A DNA stretch of 64,000 bases. Origin: Legionella qingyii. Its GTDB lineage: Bacteria > Pseudomonadota > Gammaproteobacteria > Legionellales > Legionellaceae. The position numbers and the translations under genes were made by a program. Below, one piece after another: positions 28,342-38,370 of the stretch (position 1 is the first letter of the stretch; each line of letters starts with the position of its first letter). The notes beneath the pieces are model-generated. The model was not told the origin of the DNA, did not search any database, and was given only the letters and a program-made list of their open reading frames with translations. The stretch covers positions 1 to 64,000 of the forward strand of contig NZ_QHJG01000001.1 of the NCBI RefSeq assembly GCF_003184185.1, read 5' to 3'.

Positions 28342-29289
28342 TTATTCTGCGAACATGGAACTTACAGACTCTTCTATATTAACTCGTTTAATAGCCTGAG
28401 CCAACATATCAGATAAACTTACAACGCGAATTTTCTCACATTTACGTGCTTCATCAGACAAAGGAATAGTATCTGTTACTACAATTTCATCTAGTCCCGA
28501 GTTTTTAATGTTATTGATTGCAGGGCCAGATAAAACAGGGTGAGTAATATAAGCCCTAACACTGTGAGCGCCACTTTTCTTAAGTTCGTGTGCTGCAGAG
28601 CAAAGAGTTCCTGCGGTATCAACAATGTCATCAACGATAATGCAGTTTTTATTCTTTGGCTCACCAATAATGTGCATTACCTCGGATTTATTAGGACCAC
28701 TACGGCGTTTATCGATGATGCATAACTCTGCATGGTCAAGACGTTTTGCGACAGCACGTGCTCTAACAACACCCCCGACATCAGGAGAGACAACCATCAT
28801 ATTTTTCAGATTTTGCTCTTTAATATCATCGAGAAGTATCGGAGTTGCATAAACGTTGTCGACCGGCATATAGAAAAACCCCTGGATCTGATCTGCATGT
28901 AGATCTACAGTAAGCACTCTACAAATACCTACTGATGCCATCATATCAGCAACAACTTTGGCTGTAATTGGCACACGTGCAGAGCGAACTCGACGATCCT
29001 GACGTGCATAACCAAAATAAGGAACTACGGCCGTGATACGAGATGCAGAGGACCTTCTTAGCGCATCAGCCATTGTCAGGAGTTCCATCAGATTATTATT
29101 TGCTGGAGCACAAGTTGATTGGATTATAAAAACATCTCTTCCTCGGACATTTTCAAGAATCTCGATCATCGTTTCCCCATCGCTAAACGTACCAACAGTC
29201 GCTTTGCCAATAGGTATTTGTAAATGAGAAGAAATTTGTTGAGCTAATTCCGGATTTGCATTTCCGGCAAAAATCATCATTGTGGACAT
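28342..29289 (-). CDS. prs: Ribose-phosphate pyrophosphokinase
   Basis: 315 aa. Makes PRPP from ribose 5-phosphate and ATP for nucleotide, His, Trp and NAD synthesis. Motifs: N-terminal [54 protein letters not shown], and PRPP loop [15 protein letters not shown]. Typical length. tRNA-Gln and lolB lie upstream on the same strand, an arrangement found in many gammaproteobacteria. Confidence 0.97.
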   Translation of the reverse strand: MSTMMIFAGNANPELAQQISSHLQIPIGKATVGTFSDGETMIEILENVRGRDVFIIQSTCAPANNNLMELLTMADALRRSSASRITAVVPYFGYARQDRRVRSARVPITAKVVADMMASVGICRVLTVDLHADQIQGFFYMPVDNVYATPILLDDIKEQNLKNMMVVSPDVGGVVRARAVAKRLDHAELCIIDKRRSGPNKSEVMHIIGEPKNKNCIIVDDIVDTAGTLCSAAHELKKSGAHSVRAYITHPVLSGPAINNIKNSGLDEIVVTDTIPLSDEARKCEKIRVVSLSDMLAQAIKRVNIEESVSSMFAE

Positions 29290-29437
29290 GTGTAAAAAGC
29301 CTTTAGATCTAGGTTAATCATTTAACTTAAACACATAGCAGAAGACAGCCAAAAAGATATTATTATTATTTGAGCATTACAAGACGCATCCTTCCAGGTT
29401 ATCTTCTGCTGTCTGTTTACTTGAATCAACAAGAATG

Positions 29438-29512
29438 TGGCAGGGGTGCTAGGATTCGAACCTAGGTATGCAGGGATCAAAACCCTGTGCCTTACCGCTT
29501 GGCGACACCCCT
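29438..29512 (-). tRNA. tRNA-Gln (anticodon TTG), CCA encoded
   Basis: Read on the reverse strand: acceptor AGGGGTG pairs with CACCCCT; D-arm GCCAAGCGGTAAGGC; anticodon arm CAGGG-TTTTGAT-CCCTG giving TTG; T-arm CTAGG-TTCGAAT-CCTAG; discriminator G followed by genomically encoded CCA. All arms are perfect, 72 nt plus CCA. It lies between lolB and prs as in related bacteria. Confidence 0.97.
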
Positions 29513-29761
29513 AAAATTTGCAGATTCTTACAATCATCCGTTATAAAATTGCGCTCATCCCTGCAAATGTGATGCGTATTTTGCAGTGGTTTTCGGAACA
29601 TGTCAACTTTGAATGCAATAATTTTTTGTATTTTTAACGAGAAGTAGGAGTTGACATTGAGGCAAGAATGTCATATGTAGTTGAGCAAGTAAAGCAGAAA
29701 CGAAATTTAGCAAGAAACTCCTAAACTTCGCTTCGTCCAAATTCAAGCTCAAACGCTGTAT

Positions 29762-30361
29762 TTAAACAGTCCAGTTTTGAATCACTACTTTGACCATTAC
29801 TCCATTTCCTTCAAGACGGATCATACTTGGCAGATCAATCCCTTTTACCGAAGTATATTTGGTGAAATTGATTGTATAGCCATTTTGCTTTAACTGTACC
29901 AGGTGATTGTAATCATCGCGATGTTCTGCTTGAACAGGGCCTGGAGCAGGAAGTCCTCTCACCCAATAATAAAGATTATTTACCGGGAGTCTGATTCCAG
30001 TTTGTTCTACTAATAGTTCATCAGCATTGTGTGACGTGACTTTTTTAGGCCCATCCTGGAATGTAACTATATCACCTTTTTTGTCGATAAGGACTGTTCC
30101 ACCACCTAAAGGACCCATTAGTCGAATTTGATAAGCACCTGGGCCGCTTTGTTTCCAATTCATAGTAGCCGACCAACCTTTATTTTTATTTTTTGCAGCC
30201 ATTGCACCACGAATTTCCCAGGAAGAAACAGTTTCTGTTTTTGCTTTACGTTGTTCTACTGGCATAACCTTGTTTTCAGGCAATTCTGCAGCAGGTCGGG
30301 GAGGGGCACAGGCGGTTAGCAAGAAAAAGGGAATTATTATAAAATGTTTCATACTTTTCAT
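29762..30361 (-). CDS. lolB: Outer-membrane lipoprotein receptor LolB
   Basis: 199 aa. N-terminal lipoprotein signal with lipobox LTAC (Cys about residue 18). The rest is the LolB-type beta-barrel: WEIRGAMAAKNKNKGWSA (usually GRLAV...), YQIRLMGPLGGGTVLI, PVNNLYYWVRGLPAPG. It receives lipoproteins from periplasmic LolA and inserts them into the outer membrane. In E. coli ispE separates lolB from prs; here no ispE is present. Confidence 0.9.
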   Translation of the reverse strand: MKSMKHFIIIPFFLLTACAPPRPAAELPENKVMPVEQRKAKTETVSSWEIRGAMAAKNKNKGWSATMNWKQSGPGAYQIRLMGPLGGGTVLIDKKGDIVTFQDGPKKVTSHNADELLVEQTGIRLPVNNLYYWVRGLPAPGPVQAEHRDDYNHLVQLKQNGYTINFTKYTSVKGIDLPSMIRLEGNGVMVKVVIQNWTV

Positions 30362-30441
30362 TTATCACCTCAAGTCCATTTTTGTAGTTTTTCAACTAAC
30401 AATACGCTAGACTGTTCGCATATGCAATCAGGTTAATTAAT

Positions 30442-30945
30442 ATGAAATTAAAAGCAATTTATCCCGGAACGTTTGATCCGGTTACCAATGGGCATGTTGA
30501 TATTATCCGTCGTGCGGCTAAAATTTTTCCTGACACGATTGTCGCTGTGGCAAGCAATAAGGCGAAACGTCCCTTTTTGCCGTTAGAAACAAGGATTCAA
30601 CTTGTAGAAGAGTCAGTTGCTGATTTATCAGGGGTTCGTGTACTCGGATTTGATAATCTGTTAATCGATTTTGTATTAGAACAGAATGCGGGAATTATTT
30701 TACGTGGTTTGCGCGCAGTGTCTGATTTTGAATATGAATTTCAATTGGCGGGAATGAATCGAAAATTATCCAAGCAAATTGAAACACTATTTTTAACCCC
30801 ATCAGAAAATTTTATGTATATTTCTTCTACTCTTGTGCGTGAAATTGCGAATTTAAATGGAGATATTTCTCAGTTTGTTCCTTCTTGTGTCGTACGGGAA
30901 CTCCAAAAGAGACAGGATGAGCATGGAACATCGAGCATTATTTAA
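30442..30945 (+). CDS. coaD: Phosphopantetheine adenylyltransferase
   Basis: 167 aa. Penultimate step of CoA synthesis (4'-phosphopantetheine to dephospho-CoA). Nucleotidyltransferase signature [19 protein letters not shown] with the GHxD motif, [20 protein letters not shown], and the C-terminal [11 protein letters not shown] motif. Its end overlaps the downstream gene by about 29 bp. Confidence 0.97.
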   Translation: MKLKAIYPGTFDPVTNGHVDIIRRAAKIFPDTIVAVASNKAKRPFLPLETRIQLVEESVADLSGVRVLGFDNLLIDFVLEQNAGIILRGLRAVSDFEYEFQLAGMNRKLSKQIETLFLTPSENFMYISSTLVREIANLNGDISQFVPSCVVRELQKRQDEHGTSSII

Positions 30946-32680
30946 AGTACTTTTTCTAATTACAATCAGTGTTAATTTATTGTTTTATCCCACCATAACT
31001 AGTTTTGCCAAATCAAATGACATTCTTCCGCCGGGTTATGCTATAGCCAGCGCAAATCCATTGGCAACTAATGCAGGACTTGAAATTTTAGCAAGTGGTG
31101 GAAACGCTTTTGATGCAGCCGTTGCCGTATCAGCAGTATTAGCAGTAGTTGAACCATATCACTCCGGGCTAGGTGGCGGTGGATTTTGGCTTCTACATCA
31201 AGAAAATCAACATAAGAACATTTTTATCGATGGGCGGGAGACTGCACCGTTGGCTGCGAAAAAAGACATGTATTTGGCACCAGATGGGAGCGTGATACCA
31301 GGATTATCCTTAAATGGAGGTTTAGCTGCAGCAATTCCAGGAGAGCCTGCAGCATTGGTATATATTGCCAAAAATTACGGGCGATTACCCTTGGCAAAAA
31401 CATTGGCTCCTGCCATTAAGATAGCACAAGAAGGATTTTTGGTTGATAAACAATTAAGTTCATTTTTAAAGAATGCAGATCGATTGGAACAAATCAAAAA
31501 ATATCCAGCTACTGCTAAAATTTTCTTGAACAATGGGCGCCCATACCTCATTGGAGAGCGTTTAATTCAAACTGATTTGGCGAACACCTTAAAGCTCATT
31601 GCGGAAAAAGGAGAGCAAGGATTTTATTCCGGAGAGGTTGCTGAACGTTTGGTTAAAGGTGTGAATGCTGCAGGAGGTATTTGGACACTCGAGGATTTGG
31701 CTAAATATCGCATCAAAGTCAGAGAACCCTTGATTGGGGCATATCATAATATGCTAATTATTACTGCTCCTCCACCTTCAGCAGGGGGCATCGCCTTATT
31801 GACTATGCTGAATATTTTATCTCACTATTCCCTATCATCATTCTCAACAGTTCAATGGGTACATTACCTGGTAGAGTCCATGCGACTGGCATATTGGCAG
31901 CGTGAACGGTTTTTAGGCGATCCTGATTTTGTGACTATTCCTGTTGAAAAGTTACTTTCTGCAGAAAATGGCAAACAGTTAAGTACATTAATTCCTCCAC
32001 ATAAAGCAATTGCCAGTTCTATTTTGCAAGGGCAAACGAAAAATAATCAAGAGAAAAAGAATCGCATTACGAACACAACTCATTTCTCAATTATTGATGC
32101 CGAGGGGAATCGTGTTTCTGCAACCCTATCCATAAATTTTATTTTTGGTTCCAGTGTTGTGGCTGAAGGAACAGGTGTGTTGCTGAATGATGAAATGGAT
32201 GATTTTTCGAGTAAAGTTGGCCAAGAGAATATTTTTGGCATTGTTGGCGCAGATCAAAATGCGATCGCTCCTGGTAAAAGGCCATTATCCAGCATGACGC
32301 CTACTTTTCTTGAATTACCAGGGCGCGTAGCAATTTTGGGAACCCCTGGTGGTAGTCGTATTCCTACTATGGTGTTAATTGCATCATTGGTGTTTCATGA
32401 CGCGTATGGGGCAATTAGTATGGTATCGGCTATGCGTTTTCATCATCAGTATTTACCTGATGTGATACAGATTGAGCCTGATGCTTTGCCCCCATCAATA
32501 CAAGAAGCATTAAAAGCCATGGGGTATAATCTAATGCAGTTAGGACAAAATTATGGTGATATGCAAGCAATTACCTGGGATAAACAAACCAATATTTTAA
32601 CTGCGGCATCTGATCCGAGAGCTATAGGATTGGCAGCTTCCATAGTCAATACACCAAGTGGATATGGTGTTAGGTTCTAG
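30917..32680 (+). CDS. ggt: Gamma-glutamyltransferase (Ntn hydrolase)
   Basis: About 587 aa from [10 protein letters not shown]; the frame is also open 60 bp upstream. N-terminal signal peptide ([20 protein letters not shown]), so periplasmic or secreted. Family features: [57 protein letters not shown], and the autocleavage site NTTHFSIID where Thr387 becomes the N-terminal nucleophile of the small subunit. Also SSMTPTFLE and [12 protein letters not shown]. Cleaves glutathione and other gamma-glutamyl compounds. It overlaps coaD, probably the same transcript. Confidence 0.93.
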   Translation: MSMEHRALFKVLFLITISVNLLFYPTITSFAKSNDILPPGYAIASANPLATNAGLEILASGGNAFDAAVAVSAVLAVVEPYHSGLGGGGFWLLHQENQHKNIFIDGRETAPLAAKKDMYLAPDGSVIPGLSLNGGLAAAIPGEPAALVYIAKNYGRLPLAKTLAPAIKIAQEGFLVDKQLSSFLKNADRLEQIKKYPATAKIFLNNGRPYLIGERLIQTDLANTLKLIAEKGEQGFYSGEVAERLVKGVNAAGGIWTLEDLAKYRIKVREPLIGAYHNMLIITAPPPSAGGIALLTMLNILSHYSLSSFSTVQWVHYLVESMRLAYWQRERFLGDPDFVTIPVEKLLSAENGKQLSTLIPPHKAIASSILQGQTKNNQEKKNRITNTTHFSIIDAEGNRVSATLSINFIFGSSVVAEGTGVLLNDEMDDFSSKVGQENIFGIVGADQNAIAPGKRPLSSMTPTFLELPGRVAILGTPGGSRIPTMVLIASLVFHDAYGAISMVSAMRFHHQYLPDVIQIEPDALPPSIQEALKAMGYNLMQLGQNYGDMQAITWDKQTNILTAASDPRAIGLAASIVNTPSGYGVRF

Positions 32681-32691
32681 TTGTTTCGTAA

Positions 32692-32759
32692 TGTAGATAC
32701 TGTCTTTAAAAGCAAGTTTATAATGAACATTTAACTTGCTTTTAAAGACAGTATTTACA
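32692..32759. terminator. Very long hairpin between converging ggt and plsC
   Basis: Arms 32692-32718 and 32733-32759 are 27 nt each with a single mismatch (a G-U in RNA), 21 bp being perfect (32698-32718 with 32733-32753), around a 14-nt loop. It lies exactly between two converging genes, so a bidirectional terminator is likely, but it has no T-run and is longer than usual; a small palindromic mobile element is an alternative. Confidence 0.6.
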
Positions 32760-32765
32760 ACTATA

Positions 32766-33506
32766 TTAGTGAGGAGGATTTTCTCCAACCAGCTCTTTGA
32801 TTACCTCAAAAGTTTGATGAATGAGCTCATCTTTGTTTTCAAGAGTAAATTGTGATGCATCAATCGGCTTGCCTATGTGTATTTCGGCTTTTTGTTTGAG
32901 ATGAAAATTAAAAGTGCGAGCCGGTAAAATATTATTAGCACCACGTATACCTATAGGAATAATGGTTGCCTTCGACTGAATCGCAGTGATAAAGCCTCCC
33001 TTTTTAAATGAGCCGAGTTTTCCATCTTTGGAACGAGTACCTTCGGGAGCAATCCACATGACAATCCCACTTTCCATTAATTTCTTGGCAAATGCCAGGT
33101 CTTTAACGGCTTGATATCTATTTTTTCGGTCAATAAAAGGAAATTCTGCCGCTTTCATTGCTTGCCCCATTAAAGGGATCCTTGAGAGTTCCTTTTTTGA
33201 GAGCATGCGAATGGAGTTATTTGGGAATGCTTTAAATGCAAGAGGAATATCGTACGCACTGGAATGATTGCACATAATAATCGTGGCATTTCCTGCTAGG
33301 GGTTGAGTATTAAAAGGGTTTATCACTTTATACTCAACTTGCACCGCATTCAGCAATTGATCAATCCAATGATGTAATGCTTTATCCGTCCACGGACGGT
33401 TTATGGTTCTAGAAAAATATTTAAAGAGACAGCGTAAGCTGGTTACTCCTGTATAAAATATGATCTTGCAGAGAATCAATGCCGTTCGGAGTTGATTTAT
33501 TTTCAT
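32766..33506 (-). CDS. plsC: 1-acyl-sn-glycerol-3-phosphate acyltransferase family protein
   Basis: 246 aa. Acyltransferase motif I CNHSSAYDIPLAF (HX4D), motif II region FIDRKNRYQAVK, motif III WIAPEGTRSKDGKLG, motif IV IPIGIRGANNI. Acylates lysophosphatidic acid (or a related lysophospholipid) at the inner membrane. Ends 6 bp from the long hairpin. As Legionella has several members of this family, the exact acceptor is uncertain. Confidence 0.88.
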   Translation of the reverse strand: MKINQLRTALILCKIIFYTGVTSLRCLFKYFSRTINRPWTDKALHHWIDQLLNAVQVEYKVINPFNTQPLAGNATIIMCNHSSAYDIPLAFKAFPNNSIRMLSKKELSRIPLMGQAMKAAEFPFIDRKNRYQAVKDLAFAKKLMESGIVMWIAPEGTRSKDGKLGSFKKGGFITAIQSKATIIPIGIRGANNILPARTFNFHLKQKAEIHIGKPIDASQFTLENKDELIHQTFEVIKELVGENPPH

Positions 33507-33600
33507 TAGCGCCAGGGTTAAGTAAATTAGCGGTAATATAGCGCAAGTTGATTCGATTGCCCAGATAGTTTTTTAGGTAAGAATGCAATCTTTGTCACAA

Positions 33601-35655
33601 CTATCTGGGGTATAATGCAATTTTAGAAAAACCTATTGCCCTACCAATGGAATTGAAAAGGGAGTCGTTCGGGGGAACCATATGAATATCAAAACCGGAG
33701 GACATGATTTTGTCTTCCCCCCAACGTTCGAGCATGTAATTGTTGTATTGAAGTTGATGTAAATGACCAATTTCACTTAGTTTTTCTCTTGCCTCATATC
33801 TTCGTTCATCTTGAATGATTTCTAGATAACGCAGATTGTAATAAATATTCTCAGGCATTAGTTCCTTCGCTTTTTTGAAGTAGGGCATAGACTCTTGTTT
33901 TTTCTCCTCAAAATAAACCAGGGCATCAGCCAATAAATAATACATTTTCGCAAGCGTTTGACGCATTTCGTTTGTTTTGGATTCATTAAAGGCAATAAAA
34001 GCCCGAAGCTCCTTTTTCAACTCTTCTATTTCGCCGATGTGTTCTTTAATAAAATCAATTCGGGTATTTAAATGATCGTTGTAATCAATGGGGACAGCAA
34101 GTCGTGCAATCAAACAATCAATTTTTCGTAGTAACAATTTATTATAAACTTGTGTTAGCGCACTATTGCTATTGAGGAATAAGTACTTACTAAGATAAAG
34201 TTGTGCTTTATTCAATTGAGTGCGATCGGAATCCTTCGCAGAGTGTATTAATTCATCAACTGCTAATAGTGTAGATGCATAATTTACAGTTGCTTCCATG
34301 ACAAGAGAATCGTGAGGCTCGATACCCACTATTTTTTTAGCCCGGGTTACTTGCTCTTCGGCTATTTGCACTGCTGCTTCCGGATTTTGACTCAATAACA
34401 GTCGCTTTATTCGTGATTCATTTGCATTAAATTGAGTAAAATAATATTCTCGTAAACGTTCAAGCCCATATTTATTAAATTTGAAGCCAGGATTATCTGT
34501 ATATAAAGCATCAGCGTCATGAAAGCGGTTGCTTTCCATGGCACGGTCAAATTGATACAGAGTCCATTCTTCTTTCAGTATGATGTCTTGAGTGGAGTCG
34601 TCTTCCTCCATTATTTGGGGTTGGAGTCTGACTGCTTGAGCTAAATACTTAATGGTTTGATTGCCAGTGAGTAATTTGGTTATCGCCCATTTGTTGTGCT
34701 CCCTTTTAGCATCCTCTAAATAAGCTTTTGCTACTTGGGCTCGTAATTTGGAATAGGGTGTTAAATAGACAGCTTGCTCCTCGTCGTCAAAATTAACTTT
34801 AATGTAATCAACAGCTTTTTCTTGATCGTTCATATTGGCCGATAAAAATAATGCAGCAATGAGTTCTATCGCAACTTTTAATGCTTGGGGATCCAATTTT
34901 TTCTGAGTTAAATAATAATCAATAAACGATTCTTTAAACTTACTTTTGACTTCCGGAAACCATTGTAATGCTTCATGGTATTGCTGTTGCTCAACCAAAA
35001 ATTGCGCATAGGCCTCAGCAAAGGGACTGGAGTGAAAACAATATGTTTTGCTGACGGATTGTCTATAACAACGGATTTGGTTTATCGCATTTTTAATCGT
35101 TTGCTTATCTTGAGGATCAATTGAGGGAATTAAATAAGCCAAATGTTCTTGTATCAGAGTCTGACCAAAAGGGTAACTTTCACGAATGGATGCATTGAAC
35201 TCTGGAAAGGCGTGTGAATGAGTGATGAAATAACCCATTAATAATCGCTGTAGTTCTCCAGAGGTTTCATTTGTTCTTGATAAGTTAGTTAATTTTATAA
35301 AGCGACTAGATATGGGGAATCCATCGGTGCTTTTATTTAACTCTTTAGATTTAAAGCCTTTGATATAGCCAGTATAGGCGACTTTAGCTAAAGTCATTTC
35401 AATGCGATTAGGGTGGCAATGATTTTCAAAGCCTAACCAACCTTTAAATGATTCAAAAATAGTACGAAACCAACTAACTTGAAACACATCGATTCCATCT
35501 GTATACAATCGTTGCCGCGGATATGATGTGATTTCTCGCCAAAAGGTTTGGTATTCCTCTTCATCAAAATCATAAATAACGAAATCGGGAAGGTGAATTG
35601 TTCCTTTTTTCTGGTATTGTCGAGCGATGTGTCTTGCTAATTTTAAACACAACAT
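33601..35655 (-). CDS. Large alpha-helical protein of unknown function (TPR/SEL-like content)
   Basis: About 684 aa starting MLCLKLARHIARQYQ; a GAGG 6 nt before this ATG on its strand supports it over a TTG four codons upstream. I recognise no family. Content is mostly predicted helices with TPR-like wording (PFAEAYAQFLVEQQQYHEAL, YYLLADALVYFEEKKQESM and the following YFKKAKELMPENIYYNLRYL). No signal peptide or membrane helix. Likely a Legionella-specific helical-repeat protein; being a Dot/Icm substrate is possible but unsupported (the tail SLFNSIGRAIGFSKIALYPR is not a classic E-block signal). Confidence 0.75.
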   Translation of the reverse strand: MLCLKLARHIARQYQKKGTIHLPDFVIYDFDEEEYQTFWREITSYPRQRLYTDGIDVFQVSWFRTIFESFKGWLGFENHCHPNRIEMTLAKVAYTGYIKGFKSKELNKSTDGFPISSRFIKLTNLSRTNETSGELQRLLMGYFITHSHAFPEFNASIRESYPFGQTLIQEHLAYLIPSIDPQDKQTIKNAINQIRCYRQSVSKTYCFHSSPFAEAYAQFLVEQQQYHEALQWFPEVKSKFKESFIDYYLTQKKLDPQALKVAIELIAALFLSANMNDQEKAVDYIKVNFDDEEQAVYLTPYSKLRAQVAKAYLEDAKREHNKWAITKLLTGNQTIKYLAQAVRLQPQIMEEDDSTQDIILKEEWTLYQFDRAMESNRFHDADALYTDNPGFKFNKYGLERLREYYFTQFNANESRIKRLLLSQNPEAAVQIAEEQVTRAKKIVGIEPHDSLVMEATVNYASTLLAVDELIHSAKDSDRTQLNKAQLYLSKYLFLNSNSALTQVYNKLLLRKIDCLIARLAVPIDYNDHLNTRIDFIKEHIGEIEELKKELRAFIAFNESKTNEMRQTLAKMYYLLADALVYFEEKKQESMPYFKKAKELMPENIYYNLRYLEIIQDERRYEAREKLSEIGHLHQLQYNNYMLERWGEDKIMSSGFDIHMVPPNDSLFNSIGRAIGFSKIALYPR

Positions 35656-35794
35656 AAAAAACCTCAATAAAATTAAGCAATTGTATGGTAATTTAAAATC
35701 AAGTATTGGGCAATTGAGTTATAGAATGAACAGACTATAGCGTACTCTTACACGATCGGGATTTTGCCTTTATCGCTGCATTATTTGATGCAAA

Positions 35795-36610
35795 TTAATT
35801 TTGACATTTAGGGCAAAAAAAAGAATTACGCCCAGCGATTATGAGTGATTCTATAGGGTGTTGGCAAAGCAAACAAGGTTGATTTTTCCGGCCATATACT
35901 TTGAGTGACATACTGAAATAACCCGGTTTTCCGTCAAAAGCATAGAAGTCTCGGAGAGTAGTTCCGCCGCATAGTATGGCCTGTTTGAGTACTTCTTTAA
36001 TTTGTGTTGCAAGCGCATGGCACATTGATTCAGAGAGCATTTTAGCTGGGGTGGTTGGATGGATATTTGCTAAAAAAAGGCTTTCTGTAGCATAGATATT
36101 TCCAACACCGACTACAATTTCATTATCCATAATCAATGATTTGATGGGTTTATTTTTATTTTTCGCTCTTTGAAGTAAGTAATGACTATTAAATTCATCA
36201 GAAAGCGGCTCTGGGCCTAAATGAGCAAGCAGTTGATGTTGATAGGGGTTTTCATCGATATAAAGAAATAAACCAAAACGCCTGGGGTCACAGAAGCGAA
36301 GCATAAGGCCATTTGTCAACATCAATAGGATGTGATCATGTTTTTCTGGTTCACTCTTAGCTGGGACAATACGTAAATGTCCTGACATTCCCAGATGAAT
36401 TAAAAGATATCCTTTTGAGAGATGAATCAAAATGTATTTTGCTCTACGGGAAACGGTGACTATTTTTTTGCCAGCACATAATTGATCCAAATTCTCCGGA
36501 ACAGGGATGCGGAGTTTAGGATTACGCACAGTAATCCCTGTGATTGTTTGTCCTTCCAGATGGGATTTAATTCCTTCTTTTGTTGTTTCAACCTCAGGTA
36601 ATTCGGGCAT
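35795..36610 (-). CDS. mutM: Formamidopyrimidine-DNA glycosylase
   Basis: 271 aa. Begins MPELPEVETTKEGI, with Pro2 as nucleophile (after Met removal) and Glu3, as in all Fpg proteins. Mid-protein motifs HLGMSGHLRI, DPRRFGLFLY, VVGVGNIYATESLFLA, and the C-terminal zinc finger CLLCQHPIESLIIAGRNSFF then CPKC. Removes 8-oxoguanine and nicks abasic sites. ATG shares a base with the upstream small membrane protein's end. Confidence 0.97.
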   Translation of the reverse strand: MPELPEVETTKEGIKSHLEGQTITGITVRNPKLRIPVPENLDQLCAGKKIVTVSRRAKYILIHLSKGYLLIHLGMSGHLRIVPAKSEPEKHDHILLMLTNGLMLRFCDPRRFGLFLYIDENPYQHQLLAHLGPEPLSDEFNSHYLLQRAKNKNKPIKSLIMDNEIVVGVGNIYATESLFLANIHPTTPAKMLSESMCHALATQIKEVLKQAILCGGTTLRDFYAFDGKPGYFSMSLKVYGRKNQPCLLCQHPIESLIIAGRNSFFCPKCQN

Positions 36611-36861
36611 TATTTTTTATCGTCATGTTCAATGATTCTGCCCTGACTTTTCGTAGTTACTTCTGTTTTATCCGGGCTGCTTGGGAATAGATATTGTTTT
36701 ATTGTTGTGATAATCCAGAGAATACCTCCTATGATAAGACCCCAAATTAAAACGTAGGAAAACATAAATAGCAGTCCAAAGAACAGTGCAATAGCAACTC
36801 CTGCTATTAAGAAAGGCACTAAATTCTCAAAGATTTTTCCCAGGGAAAATTTATCGTTCAT
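36610..36861 (-). CDS. Small two-helix membrane protein, unknown function
   Basis: 83 aa. Two hydrophobic helices (LVPFLIAGVAIALFFGLLFM and YVLIWGLIIGGILWIITTI) followed by a charged tail ending in HDDKK. No family recognised. It overlaps mutM by one base on the reverse strand and probably shares its transcript. Confidence 0.7.
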   Translation of the reverse strand: MNDKFSLGKIFENLVPFLIAGVAIALFFGLLFMFSYVLIWGLIIGGILWIITTIKQYLFPSSPDKTEVTTKSQGRIIEHDDKK

Positions 36862-36939
36862 AACATAATTCCTATGTAATTATCTATTAATTATCGGCTA
36901 CATAATTAAATGTTGCAACGTAAAGAGTAAAATTGTGTT

Positions 36940-36976
36940 ATCCTTAAGATGATATAAGGATTTTCTGGAATCCTTA
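36940..36976. promoter_or_regulatory. TCCTTA/TAAGGA repeats before the desaturase gene
   Basis: ATCCTTA (36940-36946) and TAAGGAT (36955-36961) form an inverted pair; a third copy AATCCTTA follows near 36969-36976. They lie about 80-115 bp before the desaturase start, a plausible operator or 5'-UTR switch structure. Confidence 0.4.
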
Positions 36977-37054
36977 CAATATGGGTACCTAACTAAAGGA
37001 TGAGTTTTTTCTTAATTTGCATTTTTGCATTTTTGCATTTGAAGTGGAGCTATT

Positions 37055-38236
37055 ATGGTTTTTGGTTATTTAAACCTGTCTTTTTGGGGATATGTGATTG
37101 CAACATTGATTATGACGCAGATTACTATCGCAGCAGTAACGCTATATCTTCATCGCAATCAAACGCATCGAGCGATGACGTTGCATCCTATTGTCAGTCA
37201 TTTTTTCCGCTTTTGGTTGTGGTTGACGACTGGAATGGTTACTGCAGATTGGGTTGCTATTCATCGTAAACATCATGCATCATCAGATGCCGAGGGAGAT
37301 CCTCATAGCCCTGTCGTTTTTGGCATCAAAAAAGTATTTTGGGAAGGGGCTGAACTTTATAAAGCAGCTCGTAAAGATAGAGAAATGGTTGCCAAGTATT
37401 CCCACGGGACCCCTACAGACTGGCTTGAGCGAAAAATTTATTCCCCCCATTCTGCCAAGGGAATTATTTTGATGTTGTTCATAGATTTATTCTTGTTTGG
37501 TGTTCCTGGAATTACTATTTGGGCAATTCAAATGATGTGGATCCCCTTTCATGCTGCTGGGGTCATTAATGGAATTGGTCACTATTGGGGATATAGAAAT
37601 TTTGAATGCCCCGATGCTGCAAGAAATATTTTCCCCTGGGGTTTTTGGATAGGTGGAGAAGAGTTGCATAACAATCATCATACTTTTGCTTCTTCAGCCA
37701 AATTTTCAGTTAAATGGTGGGAGTTTGATATTGGTTGGATGTACATTCGCATTCTTTCTTTTTTAGGCCTTGCTAAGGTAAAAAAATTACCACCTAAACT
37801 GGCTATGGAACAAGGCAAGTTGCAAGTAGATTTGGATACTGTTAGAGCAGTGATTGCGAATCGCTTTCAAGTGATGTCTAATTATTACAAAAGTGTGATT
37901 CGTCCCATACTGAAACAAGAAAAGCATAGCGTTATTGAAAGCAAGGAAGAAAGGAAACTTTTTGCGCGTGCTGGAAGTTTATTGCGACGTGAAAATTGTC
38001 TCTTGAGTAATAAAGCAAAAGTTCGTTTATCTAATTTGCTAGAAGCTCGCGAACAGTTGCGTATAGTGTATGCCTATAAGCAGTCATTACAAAGTATTTG
38101 GTTAAAGACTGCCTCTTCCCAAAAAGAGCTAATCGACGCATTACAGCAATGGTGCCGACAAGCAGAAGAATCAGGTCTAGACGTATTGAGACAATTTGCC
38201 CAGCAGATTAAAGGGTATGTTCCTGTATATAGATAG
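37055..38236 (+). CDS. Fatty acid desaturase (acyl-CoA/acyl-lipid type)
   Basis: 393 aa. Three histidine boxes of membrane di-iron desaturases: HRNQTHR, HRKHH and EELHNNHH, with hydrophobic helices between them (FWGYVIATLIMTQITIAAV, IILMLFIDLFLFGVPGITIW). It introduces a double bond, probably delta-9, into acyl chains for membrane fluidity. The C-terminal 110 or so residues are a charged helical extension beyond the catalytic core. Start has a GTGGAGC ribosome-binding site. Confidence 0.9.
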   Translation: MVFGYLNLSFWGYVIATLIMTQITIAAVTLYLHRNQTHRAMTLHPIVSHFFRFWLWLTTGMVTADWVAIHRKHHASSDAEGDPHSPVVFGIKKVFWEGAELYKAARKDREMVAKYSHGTPTDWLERKIYSPHSAKGIILMLFIDLFLFGVPGITIWAIQMMWIPFHAAGVINGIGHYWGYRNFECPDAARNIFPWGFWIGGEELHNNHHTFASSAKFSVKWWEFDIGWMYIRILSFLGLAKVKKLPPKLAMEQGKLQVDLDTVRAVIANRFQVMSNYYKSVIRPILKQEKHSVIESKEERKLFARAGSLLRRENCLLSNKAKVRLSNLLEAREQLRIVYAYKQSLQSIWLKTASSQKELIDALQQWCRQAEESGLDVLRQFAQQIKGYVPVYR

Positions 38237-38370
38237 ATAATTTTTCTATAATTTCTCACTCTGTCGTATCATGAAGATGATAGGACAGAGTGAATTCGAT
38301 GGTTTTATTTGTTTTTTAGTTATTATTGTCTATAGTAGTATTTTATTGTCGCAATTACAGGGAGTTGGTT

